64,000 bases of DNA, taken from the NCBI GenBank assembly GCA_963775315.1, contig CAVZIN010000012.1:248001-312000 (forward strand), written 5' to 3'. Positions within the stretch are counted from its first letter, which is position 1. Each line of letters starts with the position of its first letter. The notes beneath the pieces were generated by a model. It worked only from the letters and a program-made list of their open reading frames with translations, ran no database searches and was not told where the DNA came from. Both the position numbers and the translations under genes were made by a program. Of the stretch, positions 55,935 through 62,502 are shown in pieces. The DNA comes from CAWGHZ01 sp963775315 (GTDB taxonomy: Bacteria; Pseudomonadota; Alphaproteobacteria; MPNO01; DASWLB01).

Positions 55935-58257
55935 CTACTCTGCTGGGCTCAGCGGGCGTACCCCCAAGCGCCTCGCGATCTGCGGGAACATCGGCCCTGA
56001 CTTCACGATGAAGTCGTAGGACATGAGCAGCGCCGCGATCGCAAAGGGCACGTCGCCCACGAAGCGCAGCCACTGCCACAGAACGGTGGTGTCGTAGAAT
56101 TGCAAGCTGCGGGCATACGCAAGTCCATGCTCATAGACGGCCTCGAGCTGCGACCAGCCGATCGGGAAGAAGTTGAGCGCGATCCAGAGAAGGAGCCCGG
56201 CGTTGTAGAGCCAGAAGGCCCAGAGGCCGAGCCGTTCGCCGAACGGTTCGCGTTCGCCCGCGGCGTAGCGAAGGCAGAAAATAGACGAGACCGATCGCGA
56301 GCAGGCCGAACGCGCCGAACAGCGAGGTGTGCGCGTGATTCAGCGTGAGGAAGGTACCGTGCTCGTAATAATTGACAAGCGGCGCATTCAGCGTGCCCCC
56401 GCCGAACACGCCAGCGCCGACGAAGTTCCAGAACGCCGCACCCAGGATGTAGGTGTAGGCGAGCCGGTAGCGGAACTCGCGCTGGCGCTTGATGATGTCG
56501 TGATGGTCCATCGCATCGAGGATCAGCAGGACCAGCGGCAGCACTTCGATGAACGAGAACATGCTGCCGAGCGGGACCCACATGCCCGGCCCGCCGACCC
56601 AGTAGATGTGATGGCCGGTGCCGAGCACGCCGCCGAGGAAGATCAGGATGAGCTCGAGATAGACCGAGCGCTCGGCAAGCTGGCGCGAAACCAGCCCGAG
56701 CGCCATCAGCAGATAGGCGCTGATGGCGGCGGCAAAGAACTCGAAGGACGGCTCGACCCACAAATGGACCACCCACCAGCGCCAGAAATCGGTGATGGTG
56801 AAGGACGGGTTGGCACCGGTCAGCGGGATCATGCCGAACACGTACAGGAAGGCGATGTTCGTGGTCGACGCCCAGATCAGATGCTCGAGCCGGATGCGGC
56901 CGGTCCAGAACTGGCGGGTCGCCCCGCGCAGCGTATCCCAGCTGGGCCAGAGCCCGCGCAGAACCAGCAGGCTCCAGATCACCAGCCCGGCAAAGAACCC
57001 GATCTGCCAGGCGCGCCCGAGTTCGAGGTAGGACAGCCCCTGGTTGCCGAACCAGAACCAACCCTTGCCGATAACGCCCATGATGCCGAGGTAGTCGCCG
57101 ATCACGGCGCCGGCGACGATGATGACGGTCGCCCAGAACAGGAGGTCGACCAGCGGCCCTTGCCCGCGCGCCTCGCCACGAGAGATCGCGGGCGCGAGGA
57201 ACAGGCCGGCTCCGATCCAAGACAGGCCGATCCAAATGATCGGCGTCTGGATATGGATACTGCGCCAGAAGTTGAACGGCAGCACATTGTCGAAATGGAT
57301 TCCGTAGAAGCTCACCCTGTCGGAGTAGTAGTGGCCCAGGATGGCGCCCGCCGCGATCTGGAGCAGCAGCAGCGCCGCGACGACGAGAAAGTACTTGCCG
57401 ACTTTGCGCTGGCTCTCGGTCAGCCCGCGGAATTCGACCAGAACCGGGTCGAACGTGCCGCGGTCGTCGCCGCGAATGTAGCGGTGATAGGCGAACAGAA
57501 CGCCGCCGAAGCAGAAGAAGGTGAAGCAGAAGCTGACCCACGTCCAGATGAACGTGCTGCCGGTCGGGGCGTTGCCGACCAGCGGCTCGTACGGCCAGTT
57601 CTGCGTCCAGGATACGTCGCTTCCCGGCCGCCGCCCGACCGTGGTGAACGCGGAATAGATGACGAATTGGGCCGTCTGCACGGCGCTGGCCGCGTCGAGG
57701 CTGTAGGCTTCCGTCCAGCCTTTGATGAAGTCGTGGTGCAGGAGTTGCTTCGCGATCGCTGCCTTCAGCGTGACCACCGCGGCCGCAACGGCAGCCGGAA
57801 GGCGCGCGACATCGCCGGAAAGGTCGACGCCTTGCAGTTCGCGCTGCATCGCGGCCGTGACCGACCGTTGGTCGTCGGGGCCCAGGTCCGCGAACGGCTT
57901 GCGAAAACGCGCCTGCGCGATGTTGTCCCGAGTAAGCTCGCCCAGCCGCACCAGGTACTCGGCCGTGTAGTCCTCGCCGAAATATGACCCCATTCCATAG
58001 ATGCTGCCGTAGTCCATCAGGTCGGCGCGCTGGAATGACTCCTTGCCGGCGACGATGTCCTGCCTGGTCATCAGCACCGTTCCGTCCGGCGCGAGAAACC
58101 GGGCCGGCTCGGGCGGCGCGGTGCGGTAGGTCACCGCGGTCGCCCAGCCGAGTATAGCGAACGTGAAAATTGCGACGGCAAGCAGCACCCATTTCAGGAC
58201 GTTGCTGACCCGATCCTCCTCCATCCGCTTCAGAACGGCCGGATTGATGTTCGCCAT
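55935..58257 (-). CDS. norB: Quinol-dependent nitric oxide reductase NorB, with a one-base frameshift near the 3' end
   Basis: The frame from ATG 58257 (AGGGAGGGGG upstream) encodes a qNor: an N-terminal helix and periplasmic region ('LAPDGTVLMTRQDIVAGKES'), then about twelve helices with haem and iron ligands, for example 'PSFEFFAAAISAYLLMALG' and 'GTGHHIYWVGGPGMWVPLG'. After 'HTSLFGAFGLLAIGLVYF' (about residue 659) the frame turns into Arg-rich nonsense and stops at 56131. Dropping one T from the T4 run (AAAA at 56278-56281 on the plus strand) restores 'FCLRYAAGEREPFGERLGLW', two more helices and an end '...RLGVRPLSPAE' at 55935, about 773 residues in all. Either a real frameshift or a sequence error. 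It reduces NO to N2O using quinol. Confidence 0.9.
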
Positions 58258-58329
58258 GGTCCCCCTCCCTGCGGTGTCACCTCGGGACTTGATCGCTTTC
58301 GGAGGGTCGCTCCGACGTGGGTGAAAGCC

Positions 58330-58363
58330 GAATCATGCACGGGTTCATCGTGAATCCTGCACG
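58330..58363 (-). promoter_or_regulatory. Direct-repeat operator candidate upstream of norB
   Basis: GAATCATGCACG (58330-58341) and GAATCCTGCACG (58352-58363) match at 11 of 12 positions and their starts are 22 bases apart, two helical turns. They lie about 70-105 bases before the norB start, in the 146-base gap that also separates it from nnrS. The bound regulator is unknown. Confidence 0.4.
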
Positions 58364-58403
58364 CCATCGCATGTCCCGATGAATCGCGGCCACCGGCGCT
58401 GCC

Positions 58404-59612
58404 TCAGATCGTCCGAGCCGTTCCGTCGCGTGCCCGCGGGCGCGCCAGGACTTGGCCGTACAGGATTGCGAACAGGCCGAATGCCCCAAACCACGAAGCG
58501 GCGGCGATCCACAGCGCGAGCGCGTATTCGGCGCCGGCGAAAAAGGCGAGCATGCGAAGCACGGCCGCGACCGTCACCAAGCCGTAGATTGTGCATGTGC
58601 CAATACCCGCCGCGAGGGGCCGTCCGGTATGGCCAAGCGTGGCGCGCGTCATCACCGCGAGCGTCATGGTGCCAATCGCGCCGACGGTCAAAGCGTGCAG
58701 CGCGCCACCGGCAGGCAGCAACTCATGGAAATTCTCGAGGCCGAGCAACGCCATCCCGAGCGCCAGCCACAGATAGCCGAGATGGAGGATGACCAGCAGC
58801 GGCTCGGAGAAGGTGTGCAACCCGCGCCAGCGGGCCAGCCGCACAAGCAGAAGGACGCCCCCCACAATCAGGGCCCCCGCCGTCGCCCGCGCGTCCGGCG
58901 CCGCGGTCCACGCCACCAGCGCTATCGCCGCGACCGCCAGGACCGCAAGGTCGAAGGGCCCTTCGCCAGATGGGGCGGGAACGTCGGGACGTGCCTTGAC
59001 CAGCCAATTGCGTGTGAAGCTGGGAATGATCCGGCCGCCCACGAGCGCGATCAGCATCGAAAGGGTCGCGATCCCCATGCGGATGCCCAAAGGGGCGGTC
59101 GCGGCCCATCCGACCGCCTCGAGATGAACGAGAAGATTGCCCGCCAGCAGCAAGGCGAGCGCCGCGACGACCGGAACGTTGCGCCAGCTCCGGCCCGCGA
59201 CGACCTCCCGCGTGACCACCGCCAGGAACACGGCTGGAAAGCCGAGGTCGAGCGCGGCAGCCGCAGGTGCGCCGATCGTCGCGGAGACGAGCAAGGCGAC
59301 TCGTCCGGCTCCCCACAGGACGACGAGCAACGCCAGCCGACCGCCCCGCAGCGGCAAGCGGCCGGTCCAGTTCGGAATGGCCGTCAGCAGAAAACCGGCC
59401 ACGGTGGCCATGGCAAAGCCGTAGACCATCTCGTGGCCATGCCAGATCGGCGGCGCGAGCTGGCTCGGCAGGACCAGCCCTTCGGCGTAGGCACCGATCC
59501 AGAGCGGAACGGCCACGGCCGCCCAGATCGCCGCGCCGAGGAAGAATGGCCGGAAGCCTGCCGACAGGATCGCCGCCTCGGAATACGACCGATATCGCGG
59601 AACGGCGGTCAT
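58404..59612 (-). CDS. nnrS: NnrS family haem-copper membrane protein
   Basis: The 402-residue protein has about twelve membrane helices and the NnrS landmarks: 'LSAGFRPFFLGAAIWAAVAV' (about 16-35), 'PPIWHGHEMVYGFAMATVAG' with the conserved HGHEM, 'ALVGGRIIPSFTRNWL' and 'GALHALTVGAIGTMTLAVMT' with its His. NnrS proteins relieve nitrosative stress and accompany denitrification genes. The start at ATG 59612 is preferred over one 19 codons upstream. It sits between norB (same strand, 146 bases downstream) and a divergent NsrR-like regulator, so the three form one NO-response module. Confidence 0.93.
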   Translation of the reverse strand: MTAVPRYRSYSEAAILSAGFRPFFLGAAIWAAVAVPLWIGAYAEGLVLPSQLAPPIWHGHEMVYGFAMATVAGFLLTAIPNWTGRLPLRGGRLALLVVLWGAGRVALLVSATIGAPAAAALDLGFPAVFLAVVTREVVAGRSWRNVPVVAALALLLAGNLLVHLEAVGWAATAPLGIRMGIATLSMLIALVGGRIIPSFTRNWLVKARPDVPAPSGEGPFDLAVLAVAAIALVAWTAAPDARATAGALIVGGVLLLVRLARWRGLHTFSEPLLVILHLGYLWLALGMALLGLENFHELLPAGGALHALTVGAIGTMTLAVMTRATLGHTGRPLAAGIGTCTIYGLVTVAAVLRMLAFFAGAEYALALWIAAASWFGAFGLFAILYGQVLARPRARDGTARTI

Positions 59613-59685
59613 TCGCGCGTCAGGCCCTTCGCCAGGGCGCCGCGAGCCGGCGAGCCAGACGCGCGACACAGAACATAGACTTCAG

Positions 59686-59703
59686 AGGAATGTTATAATT
59701 CCT
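59686..59703. promoter_or_regulatory. Candidate NsrR operator/promoter between nnrS and the Rrf2 gene
   Basis: AGGAAT-GTTATA-ATTCCT (59686-59703) is an inverted repeat with six-base arms containing TATAAT, a good -10 element for the plus-strand regulator gene. Just after it, TGCGT-TGTC-ACGCA (59703-59716) forms a second short palindrome. The position 32-75 bases from both divergent starts suits autoregulation by the Rrf2 protein; this is inferred. Confidence 0.45.
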
Positions 59704-59734
59704 GCGTTGTCACGCAACCGAAATCGGGACGTAC

Positions 59735-60175
59735 ATGCGACTCACGCTTCAGACCGACTACGCCCTCCGCGTCCTGATCTATGTCGCGTTGAAGCGGGAG
59801 GGCTCGGCGACAATTCCCGAGATCGTCGCTCGCTTCGACATGTCGAAGGGCCACCTCACGAAGGTGGTCCAGCGGCTGGGACAGAAGGGGTATCTCACGA
59901 CGATCCGCGGCAGGAATGGCGGGCTGCGCCTCGGGCATCCGGTTCAGGACATCAAGGTGGGCGACGTCGTCCGCGACATGGAGGCGGAGCTCGGCGTGCT
60001 CGGCTGCTTGCGGGGCGAGGCCGACTATTGCCGCATCGAGGAATGCTGCACGCTCCGCAGTGCCTTGGCCGAAGCGACGGACGCGTTTCTCGCCACGCTC
60101 GACCGCTATACGATCGCGGACCTCGTGCGTGCGCGGCAAATGCTCGCCCGGCTGCTGAAGATCGAGACGGTTTGA
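59735..60175 (+). CDS. nsrR: Rrf2-family transcriptional regulator, NsrR-like
   Basis: The 146-residue protein has a winged helix-turn-helix ('MRLTLQTDYALRVLIYVALK', 'SKGHLTKVVQRLGQKGYLTT', 'RGRNGGLRL') and the NsrR-type cysteine set in 'GCLRGEADYCRIEECCTLRS' (about 89-108) for an NO-sensitive iron-sulfur cluster. 'TDYALR' and 'GHLTKVV' match NsrR better than IscR. NsrR represses NO-detoxification genes until its cluster is nitrosylated. The divergent nnrS and norB genes are the natural targets. The next gene begins directly after its stop. Confidence 0.9.
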   Translation: MRLTLQTDYALRVLIYVALKREGSATIPEIVARFDMSKGHLTKVVQRLGQKGYLTTIRGRNGGLRLGHPVQDIKVGDVVRDMEAELGVLGCLRGEADYCRIEECCTLRSALAEATDAFLATLDRYTIADLVRARQMLARLLKIETV

Positions 60176-60176
60176 G

Positions 60177-60548
60177 ATGTCGGGTCGAAATGCCCCCGAC
60201 ATTCGGCTGAAGCGCGCATACGATCCGCCCGCGCCCGACGATGGCGTTCGCATCCTCGTCGACCGGCTGTGGCCACGCGGCCTGCGCAAGGCGGATGCTG
60301 TGATCGACCGTTGGGAGAAGGAGATCGCGCCGAGTGCGGCGCTGCGCCGCTGGTTCGGCCACGACCCTGCTCGCTGGGACGAGTTCCGCCGCCGCTATCG
60401 GGACGAGCTCTCCGGCCGCGCGGTCGCCCTGGACGAGATACGTGCCTTGGCGCGCGACGGCCGCGTCACGCTGGTCTATGCCGCGCGGGACGAGCGGCAC
60501 AACCATGCCCTCGTTCTTCGCGATATGCTGGCGAGCGAGAGGGCGTAA
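60177..60548 (+). CDS. DUF488 family protein
   Basis: The 123-residue protein has the full DUF488 pattern: 'IRLKRAYDPPAPDDGVRILV' (9-28), 'DRLWPRGLRKADAVIDRWEK' (29-48), 'IAPSAALRRWFGHDPARWDE' and 'RVTLVYAARDERHNHALVLR'. The family is small, cytoplasmic and of unknown function, and occurs often next to nitrosative-stress and haem genes. ATG 60177 overlaps nothing but lies one base after the nsrR stop, so it is in the nsrR operon. Confidence 0.9.
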   Translation: MSGRNAPDIRLKRAYDPPAPDDGVRILVDRLWPRGLRKADAVIDRWEKEIAPSAALRRWFGHDPARWDEFRRRYRDELSGRAVALDEIRALARDGRVTLVYAARDERHNHALVLRDMLASERA

Positions 60549-60582
60549 TGTCGAGTTGGCAATCGAGATCGGAACGACCCGC

Positions 60583-61212
60583 ATGATGGACGCGAGTGAA
60601 AACTTCACAATTTCGTCCGTGGACCAGCTTGAGGCGCACTATGCGGCGCCGATCGAGCGCGTGCTTCAGAAGGAGATCGATCACGTCGACGCGGTCGGCC
60701 GCGCCTTCATCGCCGCTTCGCCGTTCCTTGTCCTGGCGACCGGAAGCGCGCGGGGGCTCGATTGCTCGCCCAAGGGCGACGCGCCGGGCTTCGTTCAGGT
60801 TGCGGCGGACGGCCGCACTCTGCTCATCCCCGACCGGCGCGGCAACAACCGGCTCGACGGGCTCAGGAACCTGATCGATAACCCGCAGGTCGGGCTGATC
60901 TTCCTCATCCCCGGAGCGAACGAAACGTACCGCATCAACGGCCGCGGACACGTGAGCGTCGACCCGGCGCGCAAGCGCCGGTTCGCGGTGAACGGGCGCG
61001 AACCGAGCGCCGTCATCGTCGTCGCCGTGGAGCAGGCGTTTCACCACTGCCCGAAGGCGCTGGTCCGCTCCGACCTGTGGCGGGCTGGTTCGGGCGACCG
61101 GCCCGACGCCGCCCCGACGCTCGGCGATTTCGCGGTGGCGCGCGATCCGGGGACGGACAAGGCGTCGTACGATGCCGCCTACGCCAAGCGCATGCCCGAC
61201 GAGCTCTACTGA
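60583..61212 (+). CDS. Pyridoxamine-5'-phosphate-oxidase-fold flavoprotein (MSMEG_1061-like)
   Basis: The 209-residue split-barrel protein has 'AFIAASPFLVLATGSARGLDCSPKGDAPGF' in part (about 43-72), 'LLIPDRRGNNRLDGLRNL' (85-102), 'GLIFLIPGANETYRINGRG' and 'AFHHCPKALVRSDLW' (155-169), which match the FMN-binding PPOX subgroup annotated after MSMEG_1061. These likely bind FMN or F420 and reduce unknown substrates. It follows DUF488 by 34 bases and appears to be the last gene of the nsrR operon. A link to NO or haem chemistry is inferred from position. Confidence 0.85.
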   Translation: MMDASENFTISSVDQLEAHYAAPIERVLQKEIDHVDAVGRAFIAASPFLVLATGSARGLDCSPKGDAPGFVQVAADGRTLLIPDRRGNNRLDGLRNLIDNPQVGLIFLIPGANETYRINGRGHVSVDPARKRRFAVNGREPSAVIVVAVEQAFHHCPKALVRSDLWRAGSGDRPDAAPTLGDFAVARDPGTDKASYDAAYAKRMPDELY

Positions 61213-61231
61213 CCGCCGGCGCGCAGCCGGG

Positions 61232-62011
61232 TCATGCGTGCTGTGCGATCATGTAGGCTGCGACGACCGCCAGGAAGACGGCGAAGATCCGTTGGACCGT
61301 CGGAAGGGCCAGCCGGTTCCCAAGGGCGATCCCGGCCGCGCCGCCGACAAGTCCCGCCACGATCATCAGGCCGCTCGCCCCGAATCGAACGTCGCCGGCC
61401 AAGATGTACTCGATGGCATCCAGTCCGGCGAAGGCGGCAATCGGAACCAACGAGGACCGTGCCGAGACCCGCAGATCGACGGAGGCGGCGAGCGCCAGTC
61501 CCGGCACCACCAGAAATCCTCCGCCAATCGCAAAGAACCCCGAGATGGCCCCGACCGCGAGCGCGGTCGGAACGATGTACATTACTTGGCGCGCTCCGAA
61601 CGCGACGGGCGTATAGGCCGCATCGACAACCTCGCCCCTCGGCCGCCGCCGCAGGCCGAGATATCCGATCCACCCCGCCACCGCGACGATGAGAAAGCCG
61701 AGCAGGAAGACCAGCTTCGTCGCGGGATAGACGAGCCCCAGCTGCGCACCGATCGCGATTCCTACGAGACCAGGCAAAGCGAACGCAAGGCCGAGCAGAA
61801 CGTTCACCTCGCCGTTGCGCACGCGCCACAGCAGCAGCAGGGCGGCAATGACGCCGACGCCGAACGCGTTCGTTCCGAACGCCGCATGGCCCTGCGGTCC
61901 CCCGAGATAGAGCAGCATCGGGAGACCGATGATCGTTCCGCCGGCGCCGAGCATGCCGAGGGCGAGACCCGACAGGGCACCCCCCAGGAGAACTCCCAAC
62001 ACGTCAACCAT
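61232..62011 (-). CDS. TauE/SafE family sulfite (anion) exporter
   Basis: The 259-residue membrane protein has about eight helices in two TauE/SafE repeats: 'GALSGLALGMLGAGGTIIGL' (10-29) and 'AVGAISGFFAIGGGFLVVPG' (about 152-171), the paired glycine-rich motifs of the family. Such proteins export sulfite, sulfolactate or thiosulfate-like anions. GGAGG abuts the ATG at 62011 with no spacer, so the actual start may be the GTG three codons later. It is divergent from a MarR gene across a 68-base gap that holds a 38-base palindrome, so it is probably the MarR target. Confidence 0.9.
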   Translation of the reverse strand: MVDVLGVLLGGALSGLALGMLGAGGTIIGLPMLLYLGGPQGHAAFGTNAFGVGVIAALLLLWRVRNGEVNVLLGLAFALPGLVGIAIGAQLGLVYPATKLVFLLGFLIVAVAGWIGYLGLRRRPRGEVVDAAYTPVAFGARQVMYIVPTALAVGAISGFFAIGGGFLVVPGLALAASVDLRVSARSSLVPIAAFAGLDAIEYILAGDVRFGASGLMIVAGLVGGAAGIALGNRLALPTVQRIFAVFLAVVAAYMIAQHA

Positions 62012-62026
62012 CCTCCATTTCGCAGC

Positions 62027-62064
62027 GTTGGCATTTTTATCGTAACACGATATAAAATGCCAAC
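62027..62064. promoter_or_regulatory. 38-base palindromic operator between the TauE/SafE and MarR genes
   Basis: GTTGGCATTTT (62027-62037) is perfectly complementary to AAAATGCCAAC (62054-62064), and inside it ATCGT (62039-62043) pairs with ACGAT (62047-62051). It sits 15 bases from each divergent start and is AT-rich in its centre. It is almost certainly the binding site of the adjacent MarR regulator and overlaps both promoters. Confidence 0.8.
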
Positions 62065-62079
62065 CGTTAGGAGGCCGGC

Positions 62080-62502
62080 GTGCCGCTCGTGCGGAGTCTC
62101 CCCACGCAACAGGACTACGAGGCGCTGGCGGAATTCCGCGCCACGCTCCGCCACTTTCTCGCTTTCAGCGAGGAGGCGGCTCGGGCTGCCGGCCTGACGC
62201 CGCGCCAGCATCAGGCCCTCCTCGCAATCAAGGGATCCGCAGGGGAGGAGCCCTTGAGCATCGGTGCGCTCGCCGAGCGGCTCGGGCTCCGCCACAACAC
62301 GGCGGTTGAGCTCACCCACCGGTTGGTGGCGGCAGGCCTCATCGTGCGCATGCCGGACAATACCGACCGCCGACGAGTGCTGCTCGCCCTGACGCAAAAA
62401 GGCGAGACGTGCCTCGCCGCCCTCTCCACGAGCCATCTCGAGGAGCTTCGAAACGTCCGGCCAGTCCTCCGCAAGCTTCTGCGCCGGCTCGACGGCAGCT
62501 AA
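62080..62502 (+). CDS. MarR-family transcriptional regulator
   Basis: The 140-residue regulator starts at GTG 62080 behind TTAGGAGG. The winged helix-turn-helix spans about 30-105: 'LTPRQHQALLAIKG', 'LSIGALAERLGLRHNTAVEL' (recognition helix), 'THRLVAAGLIVRMPDNTDRR' and 'RVLLALTQKGETCL' (wing). It has no obvious Cys-based redox sensor beyond one Cys in the wing region. Its gene and the divergent TauE/SafE exporter share the long palindrome, so it most likely represses both and responds to an anion or aromatic ligand. The stop meets the end of the convergent monooxygenase gene without a gap. Confidence 0.9.
   Translation: MPLVRSLPTQQDYEALAEFRATLRHFLAFSEEAARAAGLTPRQHQALLAIKGSAGEEPLSIGALAERLGLRHNTAVELTHRLVAAGLIVRMPDNTDRRRVLLALTQKGETCLAALSTSHLEELRNVRPVLRKLLRRLDGS

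Noticed and set aside
56003..58192. A long second open frame on the minus strand inside norB
   Set aside because: It has no membrane helices or NO-reductase motifs and is an out-of-frame shadow; the true continuation of norB after the frameshift is a third frame ending at 55935.
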